A stretch of 64,000 bases of DNA, taken from NCBI RefSeq assembly GCF_014204515.1, contig NZ_JACHLI010000015.1, positions 62,001 through 126,000 of the forward strand. The letters are read 5' to 3'. The notes beneath the pieces are model-generated. The model was not told the origin of the DNA. It searched no databases and worked only from the letters and a program-made list of their open reading frames with translations. Source of the DNA: Pseudomonas nitroreducens. Lineage in GTDB: Bacteria > Pseudomonadota > Gammaproteobacteria > Pseudomonadales > Pseudomonadaceae. Positions 24,170 to 53,315 of this stretch are shown piece after piece (the first letter of the stretch is position 1; each line of letters begins with the position of its first letter). The translations under genes and the position numbers were made by a program.

Positions 24170-25435
24170 ATGCGCAATACCCTCCGCCTTACGCCCGGCC
24201 TGTTGCTGTGCGTCATCTCCCTGCCCGCCTTCGCCGAGCAGGACCTGCTGGAACGCTCCACCCTCACCGGCGACTGGGGCGGCCTGCGCCACCAACTGGA
24301 AGCAGACGGCGTCAGATTCACCGGCGACTACAGCGGCGAGACCGCCTACAACGCCCATGGCGGCCTGCACCGCTCGGCGCGCTACTCGCAGAACCTCAAG
24401 CTGGGCGTGCAGTTCGACCTGGCAAAACTGTACGGCTGGGACAATGGCGGCAAGGTCCAGCTGACCATCAATGACCGGCGCGGCAACAGCGCCTCGGAAG
24501 ACCTGGTGGGCAACCGCCTGCCGGTGCAGGAAAACTACGGCGGCCTCTACACCCGCCTGACCGAACTGAGCTACGAACGCGACCTGAGCCGCGACGTGAA
24601 CCTCAAGCTCGGCTACATGGCCATGGGCAACGACGTCGGCGGGCTGGACAGCGGCATCCTCTGCAACTTCATGAACGCCGGCTTCTGCGGCCACCCGCTG
24701 AACATGTCCGGCGGCAGCGGCTGGACCAACTACCCCAACGCGCACCTGGGCGCGCGGGTGAAATACAGCTTCGCGCCGGACTGGCAGCTGCGCATCGCCG
24801 CTTTCAATGTCGACCCGGACAGCAACGGCAACTCCAGCCGCGCCTGGCACCTCACACCCAAGCACACCACCGGCACCGTGGTGCCCATCGAGCTGATCTA
24901 CAAGCCCCAGGGCGAGCTGCCCGGCGAGTACAAGCTGGGCTGGTACTACGACAGCTCCAATGTGCAGCGCATCGGTAGCGACAAGCAGGCATCCGGCCGC
25001 AGCGGCCACTACCTGCTGGTGGACCAGGCCGTGTGGAATGATCCGGCCTCGAAGGGCCGCAGCCTGCACCTGTTCGGCCAGGCCTCGGCCGCCAGCAGCG
25101 CCGCCTCCCCTTTCACCAAGTGGTATGGCGCTGGCGTGGTGCTCTACAAGCCCTTCGAAGGTCGCCCCAAGGACAGCCTCGCCCTGGGTTACGGCCGCGC
25201 CGTACCCAACCCGCGCAGCCGCGAAGTCCAGGAGAACAACGCCCTCGCCAGCGGCCAGGACTACCCCAGCCTGGACAGCGGCGAACAGCTCGTCGAACTG
25301 AGCTACGGCTACCAGGCCACGCCCTGGCTGAGCCTGCGCCCGGACCTGCAGTACGTCATCGAGCCCGGCGCCTTCTCCGGCCAGGACATCGACAATGCGC
25401 TGCTTCTCGGCCTGCAGGTGAAGGCCAGCTTCTGA
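24170..25435 (+). CDS. OprB-family carbohydrate-selective porin
   Basis: A 421-residue outer-membrane protein with a signal peptide MRNTLRLTPGLLLCVISLPAFA. The mature N-terminus (LTGDWGGLRHQLEADGVRF) is the hallmark of OprB porins, and the C-terminus ends in the barrel-typical F. It should admit glucose and related sugars into the periplasm. It lies 92 bp after gcd and reads in the same direction, matching the gcd-oprB arrangement in other pseudomonads; a G/C-rich hairpin in the gap (24088-24109) has no T-run. Confidence 0.88.
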   Translation: MRNTLRLTPGLLLCVISLPAFAEQDLLERSTLTGDWGGLRHQLEADGVRFTGDYSGETAYNAHGGLHRSARYSQNLKLGVQFDLAKLYGWDNGGKVQLTINDRRGNSASEDLVGNRLPVQENYGGLYTRLTELSYERDLSRDVNLKLGYMAMGNDVGGLDSGILCNFMNAGFCGHPLNMSGGSGWTNYPNAHLGARVKYSFAPDWQLRIAAFNVDPDSNGNSSRAWHLTPKHTTGTVVPIELIYKPQGELPGEYKLGWYYDSSNVQRIGSDKQASGRSGHYLLVDQAVWNDPASKGRSLHLFGQASAASSAASPFTKWYGAGVVLYKPFEGRPKDSLALGYGRAVPNPRSREVQENNALASGQDYPSLDSGEQLVELSYGYQATPWLSLRPDLQYVIEPGAFSGQDIDNALLLGLQVKASF

Positions 25436-25594
25436 CCCGAACGGCTCAGAAAAGCGTCCTGAGACAAATTGATACAGTAACGGTCTGTTCTATAAGACTT
25501 TTCCTATACAAATGGCACGTACGTGCTCCTAGACTGGCCTGTCACCCTGCGGGACCACCCCCAGGACGTTGACACCGTTTTATTGGAGCCCCTC

Positions 25595-25927
25595 ATGCCC
25601 GGTTGGTATGAAATCAAGGAACTCAGCAGCGGCACTCGCCGTGTCCTTCTCAAGAACACCGCTCACGGCACCCTGCTGGAAAGTCACGCCTATCCCACAC
25701 AGGAGGCAGCCGAGCAGGCCATCGCAAGCCTGCGCAGCTCCTGTGCCGCGGTCGAGCGCTACAAGCGCCAGATGTCGCCGGGTGGCAAGAATTTCTTCGT
25801 GATCCGCGACAACACCGGCGCAGAAGTGCACAAGAGCAAGCTGTACGACTCCGAGGCCGCACGCGAACAGGCGATCGCAACGATCGCCCAGGCCGGCCTG
25901 AGCACCGAGCTGCGCGCCCACGCCTGA
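25595..25927 (+). CDS. YegP-like DUF1508 protein, tandem domain
   Basis: A 110-residue cytosolic protein starting at ATG 25595 after GGAG at 25585-25588. It carries two copies of the DUF1508/YegP fold: WYEIKELSSGTRRVLLKNTAHGTLLESHAYPTQEAAEQAIASLR and NFFVIRDNTGAEVHKSKLYDSEAAREQAIATI. The family forms a compact alpha/beta structure and is widespread and often stress- or stationary-phase-induced; its biochemical role is unknown. A clear terminator follows. Confidence 0.8.
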   Translation: MPGWYEIKELSSGTRRVLLKNTAHGTLLESHAYPTQEAAEQAIASLRSSCAAVERYKRQMSPGGKNFFVIRDNTGAEVHKSKLYDSEAAREQAIATIAQAGLSTELRAHA

Positions 25928-25941
25928 GTGCCGCAGCCATG

Positions 25942-25971
25942 AAAAAGCCCCGCGCAATGCGGGGCTTTTTT
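25942..25971 (+). terminator. rho-independent terminator after the YegP-like gene
   Basis: AAAAAGCCCCGC and GCGGGGCTTTTTT form a strong stem with a five-base loop (GCAAT arrangement), then a T-run. It begins 14 bp after the stop codon. Confidence 0.9.
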
Positions 25972-26002
25972 GTGGGCGCGCCACAACGGTTGCACCAGCT
26001 TC

Positions 26003-26076
26003 GTAGGGCGCATAACCCGGAACGGGTTATCCGCCGATGCCATTGGCGGATAACGCTGGCGCGTTATGCGCCCTAC
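26003..26076. repeat. GTAGGGCGCATAAC two-hairpin repeat, copy 2
   Basis: A 74-bp copy with both termini intact and inner arms GGTTATCCGCC / GGCGGATAACG. It is almost identical to the copy 90 bp downstream. Confidence 0.85.
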
Positions 26077-26128
26077 TGCCTGGTTTCGGCATGAGAGCGG
26101 CGCGATCTTGTCCCATCGGCAGAGTGCG

Positions 26129-26153
26129 GTTTGCGAGCAAGCTCGCTCCTACA
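26129..26153. repeat. single REP, GAGCGAGCTTGCTCGC family
   Basis: One unpaired copy of the 25-bp REP between two GTAGGGCGCATAAC elements. Confidence 0.8.
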
Positions 26154-26163
26154 GGCCGGCTTC

Positions 26164-26237
26164 GTAGGGCGCATAACCCGGAACGGGTTATCCGCCGATA
26201 CCATTGTCGGATAACGCTGGCGCGTTATGCGCCCTAC
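26164..26237. repeat. GTAGGGCGCATAAC two-hairpin repeat, copy 3
   Basis: A second, nearly identical 74-bp copy. With the elements at 26003-26153 and the REP at 26259-26284 it fills the 377-bp gap between the YegP-like gene and the hydrolase; no gene is visible there. Confidence 0.85.
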
Positions 26238-26258
26238 TGCCTACGGCTACATCAGTGC

Positions 26259-26284
26259 GCGTAGGAGCGGACTCCGTCCGCGAT
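26259..26284. repeat. single REP, GAGCGGACTCCGTCCGC family
   Basis: One copy of a related REP (GTAGGAGCGGACTCCGTCCG core), the family that appears as inverted pairs at 53316-53394 and 58952-59037. Confidence 0.75.
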
Positions 26285-26304
26285 TGGCATGCCCACACTC
26301 CACC

Positions 26305-27263
26305 CTACCAGCGCGCCGCGAGGAACTCCGCCACCCGGCGGTAGTAGCCTTCCACCTCCGGCACCAGATTGCCCATGCGCAGGAAGTCGTGGGTCATGCC
26401 ACAGCAGCGCTCGGCTTCCACCTCGACGCCCTGCTCCACCAGCGCATGGGCATAGGCCAGACCCTCGTCCAGCAGCGGATCGAACTCCGCCGCGAACAGC
26501 AATGCCGGCGCACTGCCTTGCAGTGCCTGACCCGCGTGGACGGGCGAGCAGCGCCAATCGCCGCGCTGTTCATGCTTCGGCACGTACTGGTCGTAGAACC
26601 ACTCCAGCGTCGCCGTCTCCAGCAGGTAACCCTCGGCGAACAGCTCCTGGGATTCACGGCGCGCACTGGCATCCGCCGCCGGGTAGAACAACAGTTGCGC
26701 GCAAGGCTGCTCCGCGCCCTCGCCCGCCAGTTCGGCACAGAGCACGGTGGCCAGCGTGGCTCCCGCACTGTCGCCAGCCACGGCAAGGCGACGCGGATTC
26801 AGGCCGAGACTGGCAGCCGAGTCCAGCAACCAGTTCCAGGCATCGCGCGCATCGAAGGTCGCCGCCGGGAATGGCGCCTCCGGCGCCAAGCGGTAACCCA
26901 CCGAGATCACCGCGCAGTCGCAGTGCTTCGCCAACCACCGGCACAGCCCGTCATGGGAATCCAAGCTGCCCACCGTGTAGCCGCCGCCGTGGAAATACAG
27001 GATCGCCGCGTCGCTGGAACCTACAGGCCGGTACAGCCTAACTGGCAACTGCCGGCCCTCCCGTGCGGGAATCAGCAACTCCTCGACCGGCATCGACGGC
27101 GCGCCGGCCTTGAGCGATTCCGAGGCGGCCTCGAAGTCCTGCCGCGCCTGCTCCAGCGGCAGCTCGTGCAGCGCCGGGCGGCCACTGCTGCGGCCGTCGT
27201 CGACCATGTCCAGGAAGGCGGAAATCTCCGGGTGCAGCATGCCGACCTCTTTCATCAATGCGT

Positions 27264-27267
<4 letters not shown>
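26305..27267 (-). CDS. alpha/beta hydrolase (HSL family), coupled to the NRPS operon
   Basis: A 320-residue esterase-type hydrolase. The start at 27267 (MNALMKEVGMLHPEIS) shares ATGA with the stop of the NRPS upstream, so translation is probably coupled; the frame could extend to 27315 but that start overlaps the NRPS gene. The oxyanion-hole HGGG (YFHGGGYTVGS), nucleophile GDSAG and later Asp (EFDPLLDEG) and His (GMTHDFLRMGN) are all present. Hormone-sensitive-lipase-like enzymes cleave short esters. Here the context suggests release, trimming or hydrolysis of the NRPS product, since the assembly line has no C-terminal thioesterase. That role is inference. Confidence 0.8.
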
Positions 27268-47923
<20,656 letters not shown>

Positions 47924-48025
47924 GACATCACCTGTTCTGGCGGCGGGCGTGGGGACTCGCCGGGTGGAAATTCGTGGGTTCAGCTGCTTGAGCGGAGCGC
48001 CGTGATCGATCACACGCTCTGATCA

Positions 48026-48470
48026 GTCCCCTCTCCCTCTGGGAGAGGGTCAGGGTGAGGGCGCTACCGGCGACTTCGCTGCTCGGCCATTTCCCTCACC
48101 CCCGCCCTCTCCCAGAGGGAGAGGGAGCTATCCGTGCCGGCTGATACTCCGGCGTAGTTCTGGTACATCCATCTGCTCCGAACGGTCCCCTCTCCCTCTG
48201 GGAGAGGGTTAGGGTGAGGGCGCTACCGGCAATCTCGGTGCACGGCCATTTCCCTCACCCCAGCCCTCTCCCAGAGGGAGAGGGAGCTATCCGTGCCGGC
48301 CTTTCTCCCGGCTAACTCCTGATACATCTGCCTGCTCCGGACAGTCCCCTCTCCCTTCAGGGAGAGGGCTAGGGAGAGGGTGCTACCGACGACTTCGATG
48401 CTCGGCGAAAACCCCTCACCCCAGCCCTGGCTACGCGCCCCGCTCCGAAGGGAGAGGGAGTTATCCGTGC
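48026..48470. repeat. three tandem units of 159 bp, GAGAGGG-type inverted repeats
   Basis: Three units beginning at 48026, 48185 and 48344 (159 bp apart). Each holds an outward hairpin CCCTCTCCCTCTGGGAGAGGG, then GGTTAGGGTGAGGG-type sequence, an inverted CCCTCACCCC...CTCTCCCAGAGGGAGAGGG half and a unique tail. They fill the gap between the hydroxylase and the FAAL-NRPS gene. They may terminate or attenuate transcription of the operon. No coding sequence is visible. Confidence 0.85.
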
Positions 48471-48476
48471 TAGCCA

Positions 48477-49463
48477 TCAGCCTTGTGCGTCAGCCCCATG
48501 CCCTTCCGCCATCGCCACCACGACCTTGCGCGGACCGCTGAACGGCGAGCGCGCGTGGGCGGCGAGCATGTTGTCGAGCATCAGCACATCGCCGCTGTAC
48601 CAGGGGAAGCTCACCTTGGCTTCCTCCAGCACGCCGCGGACTTCATCGAGCACCGAGGGCTCGATGGGGCTGCCGTCGCCGTAGTAGACGTTGCGCGGCA
48701 GGTCTTCCTCGTCGACGATTTCCAGCAGGCTCTCGCGCACTTCCGGCGGCAGGTTGGAGACGTGGAACAGGTGCGCCTGGTTGAACCACACCCAGTCGCG
48801 GGTGAGCGGGTGCTGCGCCACCGCCTGGCACACCTGGCGGGTGCGCAGCTCGCCGTCTTCCTTCCACTCCCAGCCGATCTGGTGGGCCTTGCAGTAGGCC
48901 TCGACCACGGCCGGATCGTCGCTGTTGAACACCTGCTCCCAGGCCACGTCCAGGCCGTTGCCGAAGTTGCGGGTGTACATCAGGCCGCGCTCGCTGAAGC
49001 GACGGCGGATGCCTTCGTCAACCTTGCGGTAGATCTCGCGGCTGTCGGCGATGGGCGTCTCGCCGCCGCTCTGCGCGGCCTGCACGCAGTAGAACCAGAT
49101 CTTCAGCGGCCACTCGCGGGTGTAGGCCTGCTCGTTGTGCAGCGGGATGTGCTGGTGCGGCGGGTATTCGGTGGAGGTGTACACGCCGCTGGTGACGTTG
49201 CTGCGCGGGGTGGAGCCGAATTCGTAGTTGAGCAGCGGGTGGCCGAAGCCGGCGGCAAACTCGCGGAAGCGCTCCGCCGCGCCGACCTGGAAGCCGCGGA
49301 AGAGGATGCCGGCGCACACCGGCAGGCGTTCAGCCACCAGCGGGCGCAACTCGGCCAGGGCGTCGAGCAGGTCGATGCCCTCGCCACGGGCCTGCACCAG
49401 CAGCGGCAGGCCGCTGCGGGCTTCAGCCAGGGGAGCAATGTCGAACAGGGAGGAACTGGACAT
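48477..49463 (-). CDS. SyrP/TauD-like Fe(II)/2-oxoglutarate dioxygenase, probable aspartyl beta-hydroxylase
   Basis: A 328-residue TauD/TfdA-family enzyme. The metal-binding facial triad is visible: H-x-E in PLHNEQ (about residue 110) and a distal His in MLAAHARSPFSGPRK with the 2-oxoglutarate-binding Arg after it. It resembles SyrP and OrbG, which beta-hydroxylate Asp while bound to an NRPS carrier. The adjacent NRPS has an Asp-type adenylation domain, so beta-hydroxyaspartate, an iron-chelating alpha-hydroxycarboxylate unit, is the expected product. It lies 22 bp after the thioesterase gene in the same operon. Confidence 0.9.
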   Translation of the reverse strand: MSSSSLFDIAPLAEARSGLPLLVQARGEGIDLLDALAELRPLVAERLPVCAGILFRGFQVGAAERFREFAAGFGHPLLNYEFGSTPRSNVTSGVYTSTEYPPHQHIPLHNEQAYTREWPLKIWFYCVQAAQSGGETPIADSREIYRKVDEGIRRRFSERGLMYTRNFGNGLDVAWEQVFNSDDPAVVEAYCKAHQIGWEWKEDGELRTRQVCQAVAQHPLTRDWVWFNQAHLFHVSNLPPEVRESLLEIVDEEDLPRNVYYGDGSPIEPSVLDEVRGVLEEAKVSFPWYSGDVLMLDNMLAAHARSPFSGPRKVVVAMAEGHGADAQG

Positions 49464-49485
49464 CGGGATTCTCCGCAGGAGTCGT

Positions 49486-50208
49486 TCAGGCCAGCGCCGA
49501 GCTGGGCGTCTGGCCTGGCTGCTGGAGGCGGCCGAGCAGCAGCTCGAGCAGGCGCGCCTCGCCGCTGTTGAGGAAGAAGTGGCCGCCGTCGAGCATCTCC
49601 AGGGAGAAACCGGCGCTGGTCTCGTCCTGCCAGGCCGAAAGCGAATCCACCGAGAGCCGGTCGGCCTTGCCGCCGAACACGTGGATCGGGCAGGCCAGCG
49701 CGGGGCGACGGCGGTAGTCGTAGAGGCCGCAGAGGAGGAAATCGGCGCGCATGACGGGCAGGGTCAGGGCGAGCATTTCGGCATCGGCGAACACCGCTTC
49801 CGCAGTGCCACCCAGGCGGCGCATGCGCTCGATCAGCTGGGCGTCGCTCTGCTCCTCGGCCAGCTCGCGGTGGCTGTCGCGCCGGGCCGGCGCCGAAGCC
49901 GCCGAAGCGAACAGCGCCTGCGGCATCGGCAGGCCGCGCTCGCGCAGCGCATGGGCCAGCTCGAAGGCCAGCAGGCCACCGAGGCTGTGGCCGAAGATGG
50001 CGTAGGGCTGATCCAGGCGCGCGGCGATTTCATCGGCCAACTGGCCGGCCAGGGCGCGCAGGTCGGTCTGCAGGCTTTCGGCAAAGCGTCGGCCACGGCC
50101 GGGCAGCTCCACCGGGCAGACTTCGATCCAGCTCGGCAGCTGGCGCTTCCAGCGCGCATAGACCATGGCGCTGGCGCCCGAATACGGCAGGCAGAACAGA
50201 CGCAACAT
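49486..50208 (-). CDS. type II thioesterase of the NRPS operon (PvdG-like)
   Basis: A 240-residue editing thioesterase. The nucleophile motif GHSLGG, an Asp in VFGGKADRLS and the catalytic His in GGHFF form the triad, and the N-terminal MLRLFCLPYSGASAMVYARW is typical of NRPS-linked type II enzymes. It removes wrong or stalled acyl groups from carrier domains rather than releasing product. It begins three bases after the MbtH stop. In P. aeruginosa the equivalent PvdG sits in the same order next to a PvdS gene, and the layout here is similar. Confidence 0.9.
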   Translation of the reverse strand: MLRLFCLPYSGASAMVYARWKRQLPSWIEVCPVELPGRGRRFAESLQTDLRALAGQLADEIAARLDQPYAIFGHSLGGLLAFELAHALRERGLPMPQALFASAASAPARRDSHRELAEEQSDAQLIERMRRLGGTAEAVFADAEMLALTLPVMRADFLLCGLYDYRRRPALACPIHVFGGKADRLSVDSLSAWQDETSAGFSLEMLDGGHFFLNSGEARLLELLLGRLQQPGQTPSSALA

Positions 50209-50211
50209 GGG

Positions 50212-50430
50212 TTACTGCCCCGCCGCCTGGCCATCCATCTTCTGTCGCAGGCTCAGCGGGCGCATGTCGGTCCAGTTGGCTTCGACGAAGGCCAGGCACT
50301 CGGCCTTGTTGCCCTGCTTGCCCGCCTCGCGCCAGCCGGCGGGGACTTCCTTGTACTCGGGCCACAGCGAGTACTGCTCTTCACCGTTGACCAGCACCTT
50401 GTAAACCGCGTCTTCGCGATCGAAAGCCAT
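50212..50430 (-). CDS. MbtH-family NRPS accessory protein
   Basis: A 72-residue MbtH-like protein with the conserved YSLWPEYKEVPAGWREA and NWTDMRPLSLRQ segments, including the three invariant Trp. The ATG at 50430 follows GGAGAAGAGC-type ribosome sequence. Such proteins bind and activate NRPS adenylation domains. It is the first gene of the operon and is preceded by a PvdS-type promoter motif, suggesting the sigma factor at 50780 drives the operon. Confidence 0.95.
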   Translation of the reverse strand: MAFDREDAVYKVLVNGEEQYSLWPEYKEVPAGWREAGKQGNKAECLAFVEANWTDMRPLSLRQKMDGQAAGQ

Positions 50431-50503
50431 CGCTCTTCTCCTTCAGCCGTAGGGGATGCCGGCCATCGGCCATTACCGATGTTTTTCCAGCTCTGCCATG
50501 AAG

Positions 50504-50527
50504 ACGAGGGAGACGATGAAATAGTTA
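50504..50527 (-). promoter_or_regulatory. candidate PvdS-type (iron-starvation) promoter for the NRPS operon
   Basis: On the minus strand TAACT, 16 bases, then CGT matches the PvdS recognition pattern TAAAT-N16-CGT with one change. It ends 74 bp before the MbtH start and reads toward it. The match is by eye and the motif is short, so chance is possible, though the position is right. Confidence 0.6.
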
Positions 50528-50693
50528 GTGTTCTCGGATGCGATTAATTCTCATAAGATATGCGCCGGCGAAATTTCCTTCCTCATCCTTCGCCTGTGTG
50601 ATCGGTCGTCTGACAGAAGTGAGCGAATGGAAAAACTTCACACTGGTGTGGGAACCCTGTCGCAGAGCGATAGTCCGAATCTTCCGAATAAAT

Positions 50694-50708
50694 TGATAAT
50701 AATTATCA
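50694..50708. promoter_or_regulatory. perfect 7-1-7 Fur box
   Basis: TGATAATAATTATCA is an exact 7-1-7 inverted repeat (TGATAAT A ATTATCA), the established high-affinity Fur site. It lies 72 bp before the sigma-factor start codon in an A/T-rich promoter, so iron-loaded Fur should repress the sigma gene and, through it, the operon. Confidence 0.9.
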
Positions 50709-50779
50709 TTTGATCTAGATTGGCCGCCTCAACCCATGTGGACGTCCCCGCCTCCGCCGCCGCATAGGAAAACCCTTGC

Positions 50780-51316
50780 ATGTCCAAGCCAATGCCCGCC
50801 GAGTCGCGCCCCGCTCTCCACGAGCTGTTCGCTACCCACCGGCAGACTTTCATCAATGCGGCCGCACGCATCCTCGGCTGCCGCAGCCATGCCGAAGACG
50901 TGGTGCACGATGCGTACATCAAGCTCAATGCGAGCGACCTCACCCCCGGCATCCAGTCGCAGAGCGGCTACCTGATGCGCGTGGTGCGCAACCTGGCCAT
51001 CGACCTGTACCGCCGCCAGGCGCTGGAGAAGCGCTACTCGGGTAGCGAGGAAGAAGGCATGCACATCGCGACGCCGTCCGCGTCACCGGAGATCGAGCAC
51101 GAGGACCGGCAGACCCTGGAGGCCATCTCCAGTGCCCTGCAGACCCTGCCCGAGCGCACCCGCTACGCCTTCGAGATGTATCGCCTGCATGGCCGCACGC
51201 AGAAGGAGATCGCCGAGGAACTGGGCGTTTCCCCGACCCTGGTGAACTTCATGGTGCGCGACGCGCTGATCCACTGCCGCAAGACCCTCAAGGGCCTGGA
51301 AGACGGCAAGCCGTAG
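50780..51316 (+). CDS. PvdS-like ECF sigma factor
   Basis: A 178-residue ECF sigma factor of the iron-starvation group. Region 2 shows AEDVVHDAYIKL and SYLMRVVRNLAIDLYRRQALE; region 4 shows LPERTRYAFEMYRLHGRTQKEIAEELGVSPTLVNFMVRDALIHCRK, which matches PvdS in nearly every position I recall. The N-terminus and tail differ. It has its own Fur box and is divergent from the NRPS operon, as OrbS and PvdS are near theirs. It should direct RNA polymerase to IS-box promoters. No cognate anti-sigma gene is visible here. Confidence 0.92.
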   Translation: MSKPMPAESRPALHELFATHRQTFINAAARILGCRSHAEDVVHDAYIKLNASDLTPGIQSQSGYLMRVVRNLAIDLYRRQALEKRYSGSEEEGMHIATPSASPEIEHEDRQTLEAISSALQTLPERTRYAFEMYRLHGRTQKEIAEELGVSPTLVNFMVRDALIHCRKTLKGLEDGKP

Positions 51317-51319
51317 GAC

Positions 51320-52117
51320 TCAGCCTTCCGCCAGGGCGCGGAAGGTCGAGCGATACTGCTCCGGCGTGGTGCCCGACAGCCGCCGGAACATCGCGATGAA
51401 CGCCGAAGGGCTGCTGTAGCCCAGGTTGAAAGCGATCTGCTGCACCCCTTCCCCCGATGCCAGTGCCTCGATGGAGGCGAGAAACCGCAGGCGCTGGCGC
51501 CATTCGCCGAACGACATCCCCAACTCCCGCTGACAGGCCCGCGCCAGGGTGCGCTCGGTGCTGTGCACGCGCTCGGCCCATTGCGCCAGGGTGCGGTTGT
51601 CGCCGGGCTTGGCCTGCAGCGCGGCGAGCACTTCGCCCAGCGCGCCGCCGCTGGCGTAGGGCAGGTAGTCGTCATGGGGTTGCGCGGCCTGTAGCTGATC
51701 GATCACCACCTCGGCCAGGCGTTGGTCGGCGGCGCTCTGCGGGATGTGCACCTGGCGCGCGGCGAAGTCGGAGAGGATCGCCTTGAGGATGTCGCTGATC
51801 GCCAGGGTGCACGGTTGCTGCGGCAGTTTGCCGGCCAGCTCGGCACAGACATAGAGAGACCGATAAACGATGGCCTGGCGGTTGTAGCAGCTGTGTTCCC
51901 GCCCCGGCGGCACCCATACCGCGTATTGCGGCGGCGAGAGGAAGCGCTGGCCGTCGACTTCGAGTTCCATTACCCCGTGGGACGCATAGTTGAGCTGGCC
52001 CCAGGCGTGGCGGTGGCTGGGCGAATGGCTGCCGGCGTCGAACTCGTCGTAGCGGAAGTAGAGATCGGCGGGCAGCCGGTCGATATCGGGAAGCGGGAGC
52101 GGCAGGATGCGGGTCAT
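51320..52117 (-). CDS. AraC-family transcriptional regulator
   Basis: A 265-residue regulator. An N-terminal cupin-like domain (HRHAWGQLNYASHGVMELEVDG) is joined to two C-terminal helix-turn-helix units (about 165-260; FGEWRQRLRFLASIEALASGEGVQQIAFNLGYSSPSAFIAMFRRLSGTTPEQYR). It is convergent with the sigma gene (only three bases between stops) and divergent from the EamA transporter, which it probably controls. There is no reason to link it to siderophore control. Confidence 0.88.
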   Translation of the reverse strand: MTRILPLPLPDIDRLPADLYFRYDEFDAGSHSPSHRHAWGQLNYASHGVMELEVDGQRFLSPPQYAVWVPPGREHSCYNRQAIVYRSLYVCAELAGKLPQQPCTLAISDILKAILSDFAARQVHIPQSAADQRLAEVVIDQLQAAQPHDDYLPYASGGALGEVLAALQAKPGDNRTLAQWAERVHSTERTLARACQRELGMSFGEWRQRLRFLASIEALASGEGVQQIAFNLGYSSPSAFIAMFRRLSGTTPEQYRSTFRALAEG

Positions 52118-52199
52118 GTCCGAAAGCCGGGGTGGATTGTCCGGTTTTCATTATACGTCTCGAATCGGACGGACGGACAATGGTGCCCACTGTGGAACA

Positions 52200-52352
52200 C
52201 CCTCTCCCCAGCCCTGGCTACGCGCCCCGCTCCGAAGGGAGAGGGGGCCGTTCGGCGTGTTGTGGAATATCGGAGCCAGCCGGCAAGCACTGTACTGTCC
52301 GCAAGCTCAGGACAGTCCCCTCTCCCTTCAGGGAGAGGGTTAGGGAGAGGGA
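52200..52352. repeat. GAGAGGG-type inverted repeat unit
   Basis: One unit of the same family as the 48026-48470 array, in inverted half orientation (CTACGCGCCCCGCTCCGAAG and CTTCAGGGAGAGGGTTAGGG). It lies between the AraC and EamA starts, so it is transcribed or lies in the promoter region of one of them. Confidence 0.75.
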
Positions 52353-52394
52353 GAGCCACCACTCCAAAGCCCCACCGGAAACGTAAAAACCCCC

Positions 52395-53288
52395 ATGAAC
52401 TACCTGTTCCCCCTGCTGGCCGTGGTCATCTGGTCCGGCAACACCGTCGTCAACAAGCTCGCCGTGGGCCAGATCGCCCCGGCGGAGATCGGCTTCTTCC
52501 GCTGGCTGCTGGCCGGCGCGTTGCTCACGCCCTTCCTGCTGCGCGCCACCCTCGTCCACTGGCCGGTGATTCGCGCCAACCTGGGCAGGATCATCACCCT
52601 CGGCCTGCTCGGCATGGCCGTCTACCAGTGCCTGGCCTACTACGCCGCCGCGCTCACCTCGGCGACCAACATGGGCATCATCCTCTCGCTGATGCCGCTG
52701 ATGTCCCTCGCGCTGGCCTCGGTGCTGCTGCGCCACAAGCTGAGCGTCGCTGCCGTGCTGGGCGCGCTGGTCTCGCTGGGCGGCGTGCTGCTGGTGATCA
52801 CCCAGGGCAACCCGCGCCAGCTGATCAGCCACGGCGTGAACCTGGGCGACGGCATGATGATCATCGCCACCCTCGCCTACGGCGTGTACGGCGTACTGCT
52901 GAAGAAATGGAACCTGCCACTGCCGCCCTTGCTGATGCTGTACCTGCAGGTGCTGGTGGCCATTGTCGCGCTGGCGCCGCTGTACGTGGCCTCGCCGCAT
53001 TACGGCCTGAGCGCGGCGAACATCCCGCTGATCCTCTATGCCGGACTGCTGGCTTCCATCGTCGGTGCGCTGGCGTGGATGCAGGGCGTGCAGCGCATGG
53101 GGCCGAGCCGCATGGCGCTGTTCTTCAACCTGCTGCCGGTGCTGACCGCCGCCATCGCCGCCGTGGTGCTCGGCGAGCAGCTGACCAGCTACCACCTGGT
53201 GGGCGGCGCGCTGACCCTGGCCGGCGTGCTGCTGGCCGAGCTGTGGCGGCCACGGGAGAAGCCTGCTGCTGCCGTGAGCGCCCGCTGA
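52395..53288 (+). CDS. EamA/DMT-family inner-membrane transporter
   Basis: A 297-residue protein with about ten hydrophobic segments and two EamA repeats (start LFPLLAVVIWSGNTVVNKLAVG and MMIIATLAYGVYGVLLKKW). Family members export metabolites or amino acids. It is divergent from the AraC regulator, a common regulator-transporter pair. The substrate is unknown. Confidence 0.87.
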   Translation: MNYLFPLLAVVIWSGNTVVNKLAVGQIAPAEIGFFRWLLAGALLTPFLLRATLVHWPVIRANLGRIITLGLLGMAVYQCLAYYAAALTSATNMGIILSLMPLMSLALASVLLRHKLSVAAVLGALVSLGGVLLVITQGNPRQLISHGVNLGDGMMIIATLAYGVYGVLLKKWNLPLPPLLMLYLQVLVAIVALAPLYVASPHYGLSAANIPLILYAGLLASIVGALAWMQGVQRMGPSRMALFFNLLPVLTAAIAAVVLGEQLTSYHLVGGALTLAGVLLAELWRPREKPAAAVSAR

Positions 53289-53315
53289 TCGAGCGGGCCA
53301 GGACACACCTGCTTT

